Source of the DNA: Agrobacterium tumefaciens
Lineage (GTDB): Bacteria; Pseudomonadota; Alphaproteobacteria; Rhizobiales; Rhizobiaceae
Reading direction: 5' to 3'
Assembly (NCBI RefSeq): GCF_009649785.1
Contig: NZ_WJOK01000018.1
Coordinates: 1 to 64,000, forward strand
DNA: 64,000 nt
Positions 1 to 9,524 of the stretch are shown piece after piece (position 1 is the stretch's first letter; every line of letters starts with the position of its first letter). Under the pieces are notes generated by a model. That model saw only the letters and a program-made list of their open reading frames with translations. It had not been told where the DNA came from and ran no database searches. Both the position numbers and the translations under genes were made by a program.

Positions 1-154
1 ACATAAAATATGCATACCGATTTTTGCCATGCCGTTACGCACGGAAAAAAGACGAGACCTGTAAGGACGATCGCCTTGCTCCTTTGATCGTTTCTGTTAA
101 AAAACTCGTAAAGTCACACTTTATCCCACGCATCATACAAATGGGTCCCACTTC

Positions 155-1081
155 ATGTCAGCCACCAAGCTTGCCATCGTCGGCGTCGGCAAAATCGTTC
201 GCGACCAGCACCTTCCCGCCATCGCAGGCAATCCGGATTTTGAATTGATCTGCACGGCCAGCCGCCACGGTACCGTGGATGGCGTCGCTTCTTACGGCAC
301 CATCGAGACCATGCTGGAGGCCGTCGAGGATATCGAGGCCGTATCGCTCTGCATGCCGCCGCAGTACCGTTACGAGGCTGCATATGCGGCGCTGAATGCC
401 GGCAAGCACGTTTTCCTCGAAAAGCCGCCGGGCGCAACGCTTTCGGAAGTTCAGGATCTCGTTCGTCTTGCGGATTCGAAGGGTCTTTCGCTATTTGCAA
501 GCTGGCACTCGCGTTATGCGCCGGGCGTTGAAGCTGCAAAGGCGTTTCTCGCCTCGACAAAAATCGACAGCGTGCATGTCATCTGGAAAGAGGATGTGCG
601 CCACTGGCACCCCAACCAGGCATGGATCTGGCAGGCGGGCGGTCTCGGTGTGTTCGATCCCGGCATCAATGCGCTGTCGATCATCACCCACATCCTGCCC
701 CGCGCGCTGTTCCTGACCAAGGCAACGCTTGAGTTCCCGGAAAACCGCGACGCGCCCATCGCTGCCGAGCTGCATTTTTCCGACGTTACGAAAATGCCCG
801 TGCGCGCCGAGTTCGACTGGCGCCAGACCGGCAAGCAGAGCTGGGATATCGTTGCCGAAACGGCGGCCGGGCAGATGGTGCTTTCGGAAGGCGGCGCGAA
901 GCTCTCCATCAATGGCGAGCAGGCAGTGTCGGAACCCGAGCGGGAATATCCGGCGCTCTACGAGCGTTTTGCGGAAATCATCAAGGCCGGACGCTCTGAT
1001 GTCGATCTTGCGCCATTGACTCATGTGGCCGATGCCTTCCTGCTCGGCCGCCACAAATTCGTGGATTCCTTCTACGACTGA
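155..1081 (+). CDS. Gfo/Idh/MocA family oxidoreductase, possibly D-galactose 1-dehydrogenase
   Basis: Cytoplasmic NAD(P)-dependent sugar dehydrogenase, 308 residues, the usual size for the Gfo/Idh/MocA family. The N-terminus carries a Rossmann nucleotide-binding turn (VGVGKI, residues 9-14), and the family's EKP signature appears as FLEKPPG at about residues 87-93. The rest fits the C-terminal substrate domain. The opening (GVGKIVRDQHLPAI) resembles proteins annotated as galactose 1-dehydrogenase in rhizobia, which would oxidise D-galactose to the galactonolactone. That substrate is an inference from recalled similarity. The ATG at 155 directly precedes the Rossmann strand. The gene stands alone and converges with the diguanylate cyclase gene. 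Confidence 0.8.
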   Translation: MSATKLAIVGVGKIVRDQHLPAIAGNPDFELICTASRHGTVDGVASYGTIETMLEAVEDIEAVSLCMPPQYRYEAAYAALNAGKHVFLEKPPGATLSEVQDLVRLADSKGLSLFASWHSRYAPGVEAAKAFLASTKIDSVHVIWKEDVRHWHPNQAWIWQAGGLGVFDPGINALSIITHILPRALFLTKATLEFPENRDAPIAAELHFSDVTKMPVRAEFDWRQTGKQSWDIVAETAAGQMVLSEGGAKLSINGEQAVSEPEREYPALYERFAEIIKAGRSDVDLAPLTHVADAFLLGRHKFVDSFYD

Positions 1082-1087
1082 GGAGCC

Positions 1088-1109
1088 GAAAGGCTTTTGG
1101 AAGCCTTCC
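1088..1109. terminator. Short hairpin between convergent genes
   Basis: AAGGCTT (1090-1096) and AAGCCTT (1101-1107) form a 7-bp perfect stem with a TTGG loop, just after the dehydrogenase stop and before the end of the convergent GGDEF gene. There is no T-run on either side, so it is at best a weak bidirectional terminator. Confidence 0.3.
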
Positions 1110-1123
1110 GTAAGACAGGTGCA

Positions 1124-2152
1124 TCAAAGGGCGCGGCTGACGAAACGGTCGCGCCCTGACTTTTTTGCCTGATACAGTGCCTCGTCAACGCTGCGCAAAA
1201 GCGTGGCGCGGTCAGCACCGGCCTGAGGGGCGATGGCGCCGCCAATGCTGAGACGCGCACCGACCGCCTGCCCGTCAACATCAAAGGGTTCACGGAAGGC
1301 TGCCAGAAGCCTGTCTGCCAGTCCGTTCATCACCTCAGACCTGCTGGGACGGGGTATGAAAATGGCGAATTCGTCGCCTCCCATGCGCACCACCGTATCT
1401 TCGCTGCGGATCGAATTGCGAATGCGGTCGGCGGCAGCGGTCAGCACCCTGTCACCCGCCGGGTGGCCGAACGTGTCATTGATCGCCTTGAAACCGTCCA
1501 GATCGAGATAGAGCACGCCGAAGGCCTCGTTCTCACGCAGAGCCGCGCCAAGCTGGCCATCGACAATCGCCTCCAGCGCCTTGCGATTGTAAAAGCCGGT
1601 CAACGGATCAGTCATCACCGCATCCCGCAATTCACGCTCCGCCAGACTCATTGTGAAATTGGCCTTCTGTAAACGCAGGAGTGCGGCCGCCAGCAGCGCA
1701 AAGTGCTTCAGATTGTCAATTTCGCTTTGAGAGAATTTTCTCGGCACCGTATCGACAAGGCAAAAGGCGCCGACCACAAGACCCGGTTCCAGCTCGATCG
1801 GCGCGCCAGCATAGGAACGCAATCCGGGACCGCCCTTCACATAGGACATGAAGCGGAAATCCGGATGCTGGGTCAGATCGGAAATGACCACGACATCCTG
1901 CCTGGCAATTACTCGGTTGCATATCGACAGATCGCGCGGGCATTCCGAAAGTTGCATTCCCGCCTGTTCGGCAATATGGAGCCAGTCCTCATCGACGATA
2001 TGGACGGCCGCACGCGGGACGTCAAAGACGCCCTGCCCCAATCGAGACAGCACTTCCAGTTCCGGCATCTCGGCATTCTTGACGGACATGATTGACCGCA
2101 CCGCGACCAGACGCTCTATTTCCCCGTCGGGCCGTGAAATCGCCTGTCCCAT
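1124..2152 (-). CDS. GAF-GGDEF diguanylate cyclase
   Basis: Predicted diguanylate cyclase of 342 residues that makes cyclic di-GMP from two GTP. A GAF sensory domain fills about residues 15-165. The GGDEF domain follows from about 180, with DPLTGFYNR at its start and the intact active-site motif GGDEF at 258-262. An RSED sequence lies five residues before GGDEF and fits the RxxD inhibitory I-site, so product feedback is expected. No membrane segment is seen, so the protein should be cytosolic. I chose the ATG at 2152 because AGAAGG lies a suitable distance upstream; a longer reading to 2269 has no such site. It lies downstream of holC on the same strand. Confidence 0.85.
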   Translation of the reverse strand: MGQAISRPDGEIERLVAVRSIMSVKNAEMPELEVLSRLGQGVFDVPRAAVHIVDEDWLHIAEQAGMQLSECPRDLSICNRVIARQDVVVISDLTQHPDFRFMSYVKGGPGLRSYAGAPIELEPGLVVGAFCLVDTVPRKFSQSEIDNLKHFALLAAALLRLQKANFTMSLAERELRDAVMTDPLTGFYNRKALEAIVDGQLGAALRENEAFGVLYLDLDGFKAINDTFGHPAGDRVLTAAADRIRNSIRSEDTVVRMGGDEFAIFIPRPSRSEVMNGLADRLLAAFREPFDVDGQAVGARLSIGGAIAPQAGADRATLLRSVDEALYQAKKSGRDRFVSRAL

Positions 2153-2309
2153 GATGATGTCCTTCTGCTGTTTGGTCTGTGGCAGCCGCCACCGTCCGTC
2201 ACCTGTCGGCCGGATCAGACAGCTATGTCTGATTCGGCTCATAATGCGAAAACCGGCAGGCTGCGCCACATGCGAATTTTTGCCAGTCTTTTTGTGTGGG
2301 AAACTGTGA

Positions 2310-2759
2310 TCAGGCTTTCTTCTGCCAGCGGCCTTCCGGCGATTGCTGCCAATAGGTCAGCGCATGACCTTCGGTCTTCAGCCTTTTCCAGTGGTTCCGC
2401 GCCATTTCCAGCTGGTAGGCATCATATCCGTCGAACATGAACACTATCCGCTCATAGCCCTCCACCGCCGGCGGTTCGGCACCGTCGACGAGAAACCGCA
2501 CACTCGCCTCGTTACCGTTCGCATTCGACGCCGTCAAAAGAATCGGCTGGTTTTGCGGCGCGGCAGAGCTATCCGTTGCGTGCGGCAGAAAACTGTCGTC
2601 ACGAAAGGTCCACAGATGCGTGTCGAGGAAATCGCGGCGCTCCTCGTCCACCGTCTGGATCGCGACCTTCCAGCCGCGTTCCAGCGATTTTTCGAGCAAG
2701 GGCGGCAATGCATCCTCCAGCTTCGATTCCGTCAGATGGTAGAACAGGATTTCAGTCAT
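2310..2759 (-). CDS. holC: DNA polymerase III chi subunit
   Basis: 149-residue protein matching the HolC family throughout: it starts TEILFYHLTESKLEDALPPLLEK, has the central W-x-F strand (LWTFRDDSFLPH), and ends with the FMFDGYD and HWKRLKTEGHALTYWQQ segments. In the family, chi links the clamp-loader complex (through psi) to single-stranded-DNA-binding protein at the replication fork. It starts 25 bp after the pepA stop. The pepA-holC pair is common in proteobacteria and suggests co-transcription. No psi subunit gene is in the window, as expected for alphaproteobacteria. Confidence 0.92.
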   Translation of the reverse strand: MTEILFYHLTESKLEDALPPLLEKSLERGWKVAIQTVDEERRDFLDTHLWTFRDDSFLPHATDSSAAPQNQPILLTASNANGNEASVRFLVDGAEPPAVEGYERIVFMFDGYDAYQLEMARNHWKRLKTEGHALTYWQQSPEGRWQKKA

Positions 2760-2784
2760 CTGCGGACTTGCAGCTCCGGTCGCA

Positions 2785-4278
2785 TCAATCTTCGTAGTGG
2801 GCGCGAACGAGTTCGTTCAGCAACCGCACACCGTAGCCGGATCCCCAGGACTGGTTGATCTCGGTCAACGGCGAACCCATGGCGGTGCCGGCGATATCGA
2901 GATGCGCCCAGGGTGTTTCGCCCACGAAACGCTTGAGGAACTGAGCGGCGGTGACAGAGCCCGCCAGACGGCCAGAGCTGTTCTTCATGTCGGCGAATTT
3001 GGAATCAATAATCTTGTCGTAATCCTTGCCCAGCGGCATGCGCCACAGCTTTTCCGCCGTAACATCGCCTGCCTGCGAAAGACGTGCAGCCAACTCGTCA
3101 TCATTCGAGAAAAGGCCAGCCTGAAGATTGCCGAGTGCAACCGTGATCGCTCCCGTCAAGGTGGCGAGGTTGATCATGAATTTCGGGTTGAAACGCTCCT
3201 TGGCGTACCAGAGCGCATCGGCGAGAACCAGCCGGCCTTCGGCGTCGGTGTTTATGATCTCAATGGTCTGGCCGGACATGGAGGTGACGATATCGCCGGG
3301 ACGCTGGGCGTTACCATCAGGCATGTTCTCCACCAGACCGATGACGCCGATCACATTGGCTTTCGCCTTGCGGGCCGCGAGCGTGTGCATGAGGCCGGTC
3401 ACGGCGGCAGCGCCACCCATGTCGCCCTTCATGTCTTCCATGTTAAGGCCGGGCTTCAGCGAGATACCGCCGGTATCGAACACAACGCCCTTGCCGACGA
3501 AGGCGATAGGCTCGTCCTTCTTGGAGCCGCCGTTCCACTGCATGACCGCAAGCCGGGGCGGACGCGCCGAACCCTGCGCCACACCGAGAAGCGCGTTCAT
3601 GCCAAGCTTCTTCAGCTCCTTCTCGCCGAGAATTTCGACCTCGACACCGAGCTTCTTTAACTCTTCCGCCTTTTCAGCGAACTCGACAGGACCGAGAACA
3701 TTCGGCGGCAGGTTGACGAGATCACGCGCCAGGACAACGCCGCCCGCGACGGCCTCCGACACGGCAAAGGCCTTTTCCGCCTCCTGATGGACTGCCGTCA
3801 CGATGACGATTTCTACTTTCTTCGGCGACTTCTCATCATCGGATTTCTTCTTGGTCTTATAGGCATCGAAGCTATAGGCACGCAGCAGCAGGCCAAGCGC
3901 AAAATCCGCAGCCGCCTGCGCACCGACATCGACGCCCGGGGCATCTAGATAGACGGCAACCTTGTCCGCCTTCCTGAAATTGGCGGCAGCGGTGCCGCCG
4001 GCACGCAACCAATCATGGGCGACAAGTTTCGCCGGCTTGCCGAGGCCAATGACGAGAAGCCGGTCGGCGCCCGAACCCTGCGGCGCAATCACGTCGAGTG
4101 TGGTCATGGACTTTGCGGAAAAGCCCGAAATCTTTGCCGCCCGTTCAAGCACGCCACCCGGATCGGCTTCCGATGCGCCGGCAGCTGCCTGCGCCTCACC
4201 CGAGGCTTGCAGCACAACGGCAAGGGTATTTTCAAGCGAGGCGGAATTGGCGAAAGAAATATCGAATTTGGCGGACAT
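2785..4278 (-). CDS. pepA: Leucyl aminopeptidase (M17 family)
   Basis: Cytosolic di-zinc/manganese exopeptidase that removes N-terminal residues from peptides; 497 residues, normal for PepA. The N-terminal macro-like domain spans about residues 1-165 and the catalytic M17 domain follows. Metal-site motifs are visible: [15 protein letters not shown], the [10 protein letters not shown] segment, and the family signature NTDAEGRL near residue 345. I chose the ATG at 4278 (MSAKFDISF) because GCAGGA lies just upstream. The frame stays open upstream to 4386, but that extension ([10 protein letters not shown]...) has no family similarity and runs through repeated DNA. Some PepA proteins also bind DNA; nothing here tests that. 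Confidence 0.95.
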   Translation of the reverse strand: MSAKFDISFANSASLENTLAVVLQASGEAQAAAGASEADPGGVLERAAKISGFSAKSMTTLDVIAPQGSGADRLLVIGLGKPAKLVAHDWLRAGGTAAANFRKADKVAVYLDAPGVDVGAQAAADFALGLLLRAYSFDAYKTKKKSDDEKSPKKVEIVIVTAVHQEAEKAFAVSEAVAGGVVLARDLVNLPPNVLGPVEFAEKAEELKKLGVEVEILGEKELKKLGMNALLGVAQGSARPPRLAVMQWNGGSKKDEPIAFVGKGVVFDTGGISLKPGLNMEDMKGDMGGAAAVTGLMHTLAARKAKANVIGVIGLVENMPDGNAQRPGDIVTSMSGQTIEIINTDAEGRLVLADALWYAKERFNPKFMINLATLTGAITVALGNLQAGLFSNDDELAARLSQAGDVTAEKLWRMPLGKDYDKIIDSKFADMKNSSGRLAGSVTAAQFLKRFVGETPWAHLDIAGTAMGSPLTEINQSWGSGYGVRLLNELVRAHYED

Positions 4279-4356
4279 GTTTTCCTGCTCTTCGTGGATA
4301 ACTTGCGTGTGCGCCCGATCATGGCCTTTTCGGCCCCCGGCGCAACCCTGCATTTT

Positions 4357-4407
4357 TAAAGGCTCACATTCTTTAAAGGCCGACATTCGCTAAAGGAAAG
4401 GCATTTT
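4357..4407. repeat. Three imperfect tandem copies of a 17-bp unit
   Basis: TAAAGG recurs at 4357, 4374 and 4391, exactly 17 bp apart. Each copy carries CATT in its second half (TAAAGGCTCACATTCTT, TAAAGGCCGACATTCGC, then a more diverged third copy). The array lies 80-130 bp upstream of the pepA start codon. Confidence 0.6.
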
Positions 4408-4498
4408 TGTGGAATGGCCGATCGCGTCATGAAACCGACAGCTTGTTCCACAAAAAGACACAGGCGGTGGAAAAATCATCGTGCAAAACATTTTTGTG
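4402..4498. promoter_or_regulatory. Three spaced TTTTTGTG sites, two forming an 11-bp inverted repeat
   Basis: TTTTTGTGGAA at 4404-4414 has a perfect inverted partner, TTCCACAAAAA, at 4446-4456. A third copy, CATTTTTGTG, sits at 4489-4498 in the same orientation as the first. Core centres are about 45 and 42 bp apart, close to four helical turns each. This may be an operator array or the arms of a hairpin with a 31-nt loop. Confidence 0.45.
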
Positions 4499-4591
4499 AG
4501 CGTGCCGGAATAGCCAATTGCAAACGATGCGATTAGATAGGCGGAAATCCGGCGAGCGATCGCGCAGAAAAACAATGTCGACAAGGGCAGT

Positions 4592-5761
4592 ATGAAGCTT
4601 CTCGAGAACTATATCCTGCGACGGACAACGCAGATGTTTCTGGTCGCGCTGCTGCCGGTGCTGGCCATCATCTGGACCATCCAGGTTCTCCAGAGAATCA
4701 ACCTCGTCACCGATACCGGCCAGTCGATGGGCTCCTTCATGGCGCTGGCGACGATGATCCTGCCGACGCTGATTCCCGTCGTGTTGCCTTTCGCCCTCGT
4801 CATTGGCATCACCCAGACATTCACGGCGATGAACAACGATTCCGAGCTTGCCATCATCGATGCGGCCGGATCGTCGCGCTCTGTGATGTTTCGCCCGGTT
4901 ATCATTCTGGCTGCCGTTCTAAGTGCGCTTTCCTTCACCATCACCAACTTCATCGAGCCGCCTGCCCGAAATTCGGCCAGGCAGATGGTGGCGGCTGCCT
5001 ATGCCGACCTCCTCTCGTCGGTGATCGAGGAAAAGACCTTCCGCGCTGTTCAGGACGGCCTCTATGTGCAGATCGCCCAACGTCAGGGCCGTATCCTCAA
5101 GGGCCTGTTCGTCGCCGATCGCCGCGATCCGAATTTCGATCTTATCTATTACGCCAAGGAAGGCATGATCGATGAAAGCGGCACGTCGCTGACGATGCGC
5201 GACGGCGAAGTCCAGCAGAAAACACCTGATGGCAAGGTCTCCATCGTCAAGTTCCTGTCCTATGCCTTCGACCTTTCGACCATGTCGGAAAAGCAGACTT
5301 CCGAACCGTCGCTTTCTCCGGGCGATGCGAGCCTCGGTTTCCTTCTCTCGCCAGACGAGAACAACGCGAGTTACAAGCGGTCTCCCGAAAGCTTCCGCAG
5401 TGAGTTGCACAAGCGCCTGTCGGACTGGATGTTCGCCTTCGCCTTCGCACTGATATCGCTGGTCATAGCCGCTGATGCGCGCTCGCATCGTGAAGCGCGG
5501 ATGCATCCGATGGTCGCTGCGCTGGTGACGGCCTTCATGCTGCGCTGGCTCGGTTTTTACGTCACCAACCAGGTCAAGCAGAGCGCGGCCTTCATTCCGC
5601 TGGTCTATGCCGTGCCGGGCCTCAGCGGTGCCGCCGCCGCCTTTATTCTCATCACGGGTCGCAAGCCGAGAATGCCGAAGATCATCGCGGATACGGCCAG
5701 CCGTCTGCGCCGTCTTTTCTCCAGCCGGCTGGCGCGAAGCTCGGGGAGCGGTAACGCATGA
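4592..5761 (+). CDS. lptF: LPS export ABC transporter permease LptF
   Basis: Inner-membrane half of the LptB2FG transporter that extracts lipopolysaccharide and passes it to LptC; 389 residues of the YjgP/YjgQ family. Helices fall near residues 12-35, 50-75 and 100-120, followed by a periplasmic beta-jellyroll region (about 130-270), then three more helices from about 280. The start LENYILRRTTQMFLVAL is typical. The stop overlaps the lptG start as ATGA, so the two are translationally coupled. The ATPase gene lptB is not in the window. Confidence 0.93.
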   Translation: MKLLENYILRRTTQMFLVALLPVLAIIWTIQVLQRINLVTDTGQSMGSFMALATMILPTLIPVVLPFALVIGITQTFTAMNNDSELAIIDAAGSSRSVMFRPVIILAAVLSALSFTITNFIEPPARNSARQMVAAAYADLLSSVIEEKTFRAVQDGLYVQIAQRQGRILKGLFVADRRDPNFDLIYYAKEGMIDESGTSLTMRDGEVQQKTPDGKVSIVKFLSYAFDLSTMSEKQTSEPSLSPGDASLGFLLSPDENNASYKRSPESFRSELHKRLSDWMFAFAFALISLVIAADARSHREARMHPMVAALVTAFMLRWLGFYVTNQVKQSAAFIPLVYAVPGLSGAAAAFILITGRKPRMPKIIADTASRLRRLFSSRLARSSGSGNA

Positions 5762-6846
5762 TTTTCAGCACCCTCGCCCGGTATTTCCTCAAACGGTATC
5801 TGATCACGGCCATCTGGTTCCTGCTCGGCGTATCGGCAATTATCTATCTTGCCGATTTCAGCGAAACGGCGCGGCGCATGTCCAGCGTGCCAGGCTATTC
5901 TGTTCCAGGCGCACTTGGCCTCACCGCGCTTCGCCTGCCGCTGATCCTGCAGCAGACTATTCCCTTCATTGCACTCTTCGTCGGCATGACGACGCTGATC
6001 TCGCTCAACCGGCGTTACGAGCTCGTCGTCACGCGTGCGGCAGGCGTCTCCGCCTGGCAATTCATCCTTCCTTTTGTCCTTGGTGCGGTCTTTCTTGGAA
6101 TCCTGTCCGTCCTCGTCCTCAACCCTATCGCCGCCTGGGGGCAAAACCAGTCGCTGTCGATGGAGGCGGGCTGGCGCAACGAAGGCAGCGGCGGACGCCA
6201 GCAGGACATCATTCCCTGGATGCGCCAGTCGAGCGGCGGCCAGGATACGATCATCGGCGCTAAGAGCTTCGAAGACAACGGGACCATGCTTCTCGACGTG
6301 GTTCTGATACACCTCGACAAGGCCGGCAACATCGTCTCCCGGCAGGACGCGAAGTCGGCAAAGTTGGAAGATGGTTACTGGCTTCTTAACGGCGTCGCGG
6401 AAACCCGTGCGGGACATGTGCCAGTTCGGCAAGAGAGCACGCGGATCAGTACCAATCTGAGACGAGAATTCGTTCAGGAACGTATGACGCAGACGGAAAC
6501 CGTTGCTTTCTTTGATCTTTCTCACAAGATCGAAGTTGCAAAGTCTTTTGGACTGTCTTCGAAAGCGCTTGAGACGCAGTATCATTTCCTGCTATCGACG
6601 CCCCTGCTTCTGGTTGCGATGACCTTGATCGCCGCGACAGTTTCATTAAAGTTCAGCCGCTTCGCCCAGTCGCGCTCCGTGATTCTGGGTGGAATCGTTT
6701 CCGGCTTCGTGCTTTATGTAGTAACCGTGCTCGTAAGGGCATTCGGGAGTGGTGGCGTTGTCCCTCCCACCGTCGCGGTCTGGGTTCCAGTCATCGTGGC
6801 GTTGGCTTTGGGGGCAACCATTCTGCTTCATCAGGAGGACGGCTAG
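5758..6846 (+). CDS. lptG: LPS export ABC transporter permease LptG
   Basis: Second YjgP/YjgQ permease of the lipopolysaccharide exporter, 362 residues. Its start TLARYFLKRYLITAIWFLLG and the conserved TTLISLNRRYELVVTRAAGVS coupling-helix region (about residues 80-100) are characteristic. A periplasmic domain lies in the middle and three helices end the protein. It overlaps lptF by 4 bp, and its TAG stop shares a base with the GTG start of lptD. The three genes therefore form one coupled unit delivering LPS from the inner membrane to the cell surface. Confidence 0.93.
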   Translation: MIFSTLARYFLKRYLITAIWFLLGVSAIIYLADFSETARRMSSVPGYSVPGALGLTALRLPLILQQTIPFIALFVGMTTLISLNRRYELVVTRAAGVSAWQFILPFVLGAVFLGILSVLVLNPIAAWGQNQSLSMEAGWRNEGSGGRQQDIIPWMRQSSGGQDTIIGAKSFEDNGTMLLDVVLIHLDKAGNIVSRQDAKSAKLEDGYWLLNGVAETRAGHVPVRQESTRISTNLRREFVQERMTQTETVAFFDLSHKIEVAKSFGLSSKALETQYHFLLSTPLLLVAMTLIAATVSLKFSRFAQSRSVILGGIVSGFVLYVVTVLVRAFGSGGVVPPTVAVWVPVIVALALGATILLHQEDG

Positions 6847-9227
6847 TGGCGGTATATGACCGCGGGAATATCAGGCGGCTTTGGACGGCCCTTCTGACAG
6901 GTGCCGCTGTGTGCGCATATTTGGCATCCAGCCCGGTCGCTTTCGGCCAGGGTGGTTTGCTTGCGCCCGGAAGCCAAGACGATTCGAAACTCCTGCTTAC
7001 GGCAAATGAACTGACCTATAATCGCGATTCCCAGCGGGTCATCGCGAAGGGTGTGGTTCGCATGCATTATTCGGGCTACCGTATGGTGGCCCAGCAAGTG
7101 GAATATAATCAGCAGACGGGCCGCGTGATTGCGCACGGCAACATCGAGCTGATCGAGCCCGGCGGCAACAAGATCTATGCCGACGAGATGGATGTCACTG
7201 ACGATTTCGGTCAGGGCTTTGTCAATGCGCTGCGCGTCGAGACCCCGGACAATACCCGCATCGCGGGTGAAAGCGCCGAACGGCTCGAAGGCGACCGCAT
7301 GGTCCTCAATAACGGCGTCTATACCGCCTGTTTGCCCTGCGCCGAACGGCCCGAAAAGGCGCCGTTGTGGCAGGTCAAGGCTGAACGTGTCATTCAGGAC
7401 GGCAAGACCCATACGATCCGGCTGGAAAAAGCCCGCTTGCAGCTTTTCGGCCATTCGATCGCATACGTCCCGTTCCTGACGGTTCCGGACAATACGGTGA
7501 AGCGGAAGTCCGGATTCCTGTTTCCGCAGATGAGCATTACCGACAACCTCGGTTTCGGCATCGGCGTGCCCTATTTCCAGGTTCTGTCCGACACCTCGGA
7601 TGTGACCGTTACCCCGACCTATTACACGACGCAGGGTCTGCTTCTGCAGGCGGAACTGCGCCAGCGTTTCGAAACCGGCATGCACACCGTGACCGTCGCC
7701 GGCATCAGCCAGCTGAAGTCCGATACATTTACTGCCGGAACCAGTGACGCCCTCAACGACAATCGCGGCATGATTGCCAGCAAGGGTAACTTCTCCATCA
7801 ATCCGCGCTGGGCGTTCGGTTGGGATGCCATGGTGCAGACCGACAACAACTTTTCGCGTACCTATGGGCTGAAGGGTTACAAGAACGACGTCCAGACCAA
7901 TCAGATCTATTTGGCTGGCGCAGGCGAGCGGAACAGCTTCGATGCCCGCGGCTATTATTTCAACGTTCAGGATACGGACAACAACGAATCCAACGAACGC
8001 AAGCAGGCCATCGTTCATCCGGTTGTCGACTACCGTTATTTCGTACCGGATCCGATCTATGGCGGCGAACTTTCGCTGACCACCAACCTGACCAGCATCA
8101 CCCGCCAGAAACAGGATGCCTACGCGCTTGGAGGCTATTCGCGGTTCAACGGGCTTGAAGGAAACTATACGCGCCTTTCCACCGAAGCCGAATGGAAGCG
8201 CACCTTCACGATGGATAGCGGCCTGCAGATCACGCCGATCCTTGCCGCCCGTGGTGATGCGCTGTGGACGGATATGTCGGCGGCAAGCTTTACATCGGGT
8301 GGCACGTCCTATGCCTATCAGGGCATGATGCAGGACGATGCGGCGTTGCGAGGCATGGTAACCGGCGGTCTGGAAGTGCGTTACCCCTGGCTGTTCACGG
8401 CGCTTAACAGCAACCACGTGATCGAGCCGATTGCGCAGATTTTCGTGCGTCCGAACGAACAATATGCCGGCCGCTTCCCCAACGAAGATTCGCAGGCTTT
8501 CGTGTTCGACGCGACCAACCTGTTCGAACGTGATAAGTTCTCCGGTTTCGACCGGATCGAAGGCGGCACGCGCGCAAACATCGGTCTGCGCTACAACGGC
8601 ACATTCGACAATGGCTACGGCATTCGCGCCATTGCCGGTCAGTCTTTCCACCTGGCGGGCGACAATTCTTTCGCCTCCTACGATCTCGTCAATGTCGGCG
8701 CGAATTCCGGTCTCGAATCCGACCGCTCGGACTACGTCGCCATGGCAGCCTTCGATGCGCCAATCGGCCTATCGCTGTCATCGAGCCTGCGCTTCGACAA
8801 GGACAATCTCGAAATCAACCGTTCCGAGACAGGCGTCAGCTATTCGGACCGCCGCCTCACCGGCAAGCTCAGCTATACGCAGGTCAAGGCGCAGCCGCAG
8901 TACGGCTACAATGAAGACCGCGATATCGTTCAGGCGTCCGGTACGCTGCGCATGGACGACAACTGGTCGCTGTTCGGCTCGATCAACTACGATCTGAACG
9001 GAAAATTTGCCGCCGAGCGCCGTATTGGCATCGCCTATCAGGATGAATGCACGATCTTGACGGTCAGCTACTCCGACGAGGGCAATATCAATTCCAGCCG
9101 GCAGGCCGCCAATGACTGGTCGATCAATGCCCGTCTGGCATTCCGCACGCTCGGCGATGTCAGCATCGGCTCCGCAAACGAGGACTGGGCCGATATGGAT
9201 ATCGGCTGGAAACCGAACAATTACTGA
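6846..9227 (+). CDS. lptD: LPS assembly outer-membrane protein LptD
   Basis: Outer-membrane beta-barrel that inserts LPS into the outer leaflet together with LptE; 793 residues. The predicted signal peptide ends near AFG-QG (about residue 36). The N-terminal OstA/LptA-like beta-taco domain covers about 45-170 (LTANELTYNRDSQRVIAKGVVRM), and the barrel domain runs to the end. Cysteines in the mature protein are few: a CLPC pair near residue 160 and one DEC near 735, fewer than the two-disulfide E. coli pattern. The start is GTG at 6846, overlapping the lptG stop; no better start lies before the signal peptide. Confidence 0.92.
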   Translation: MAVYDRGNIRRLWTALLTGAAVCAYLASSPVAFGQGGLLAPGSQDDSKLLLTANELTYNRDSQRVIAKGVVRMHYSGYRMVAQQVEYNQQTGRVIAHGNIELIEPGGNKIYADEMDVTDDFGQGFVNALRVETPDNTRIAGESAERLEGDRMVLNNGVYTACLPCAERPEKAPLWQVKAERVIQDGKTHTIRLEKARLQLFGHSIAYVPFLTVPDNTVKRKSGFLFPQMSITDNLGFGIGVPYFQVLSDTSDVTVTPTYYTTQGLLLQAELRQRFETGMHTVTVAGISQLKSDTFTAGTSDALNDNRGMIASKGNFSINPRWAFGWDAMVQTDNNFSRTYGLKGYKNDVQTNQIYLAGAGERNSFDARGYYFNVQDTDNNESNERKQAIVHPVVDYRYFVPDPIYGGELSLTTNLTSITRQKQDAYALGGYSRFNGLEGNYTRLSTEAEWKRTFTMDSGLQITPILAARGDALWTDMSAASFTSGGTSYAYQGMMQDDAALRGMVTGGLEVRYPWLFTALNSNHVIEPIAQIFVRPNEQYAGRFPNEDSQAFVFDATNLFERDKFSGFDRIEGGTRANIGLRYNGTFDNGYGIRAIAGQSFHLAGDNSFASYDLVNVGANSGLESDRSDYVAMAAFDAPIGLSLSSSLRFDKDNLEINRSETGVSYSDRRLTGKLSYTQVKAQPQYGYNEDRDIVQASGTLRMDDNWSLFGSINYDLNGKFAAERRIGIAYQDECTILTVSYSDEGNINSSRQAANDWSINARLAFRTLGDVSIGSANEDWADMDIGWKPNNY

Positions 9228-9234
9228 GTTTAAA

Positions 9235-9267
9235 GGCAGGCCAGACAGGATCGTGGCCTGCCTTTTT
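9235..9267 (+). terminator. Intrinsic terminator after lptD
   Basis: GGCAGGCCA (9235-9243) pairs with TGGCCTGCC (9254-9262) and is followed directly by TTTTT. It lies 8 bp after the lptD stop, so the surA-like gene probably has its own promoter in the remaining 250 bp. Confidence 0.85.
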
Positions 9268-9524
9268 GCCATCCAGCCAGTAAAAGTCACGGTTTTGCCG
9301 CAACAACGCGCCAGGGTCCGTCCGGTATAGGACCATCGGGTTTCTTTCAACAAACCGACACATTGCCGTCTTGCAGATCGCGATGATATATACGTGGCAA
9401 ATTCGCGGTGCGGATGCACAGGTGCAGATCTGAAAAGCTAGGGTAAGGAATATTCCCCATTGGCAGACAGAACAGATTGGCGGGACGGGGAAACAGACCC
9501 CCGCCCGACGAAAGGGAGAAGGAT

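Larger units (their letters stand above)
4279..4591. promoter_or_regulatory. Divergent control region between pepA and lptF
   Basis: This 313-bp gap separates the divergent pepA and lptF genes and must hold both promoters. It contains a three-unit 17-bp imperfect tandem repeat and three copies of TTTTTGTG in alternating orientation, listed separately. No convincing sigma-70 pair could be placed by eye. Confidence 0.5.

Noticed and set aside
24-248. 74-codon open frame at the window start
   Set aside because: It overlaps the dehydrogenase gene in another frame, has no ribosome binding site and no family similarity. Positions 1-154 otherwise hold only the upstream region of that gene.
6843-8651. 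602-codon open frame antisense to lptD
   Set aside because: It mirrors the codon structure of lptD, has low-complexity composition and no recognisable domain; typical shadow frame in GC-rich DNA.
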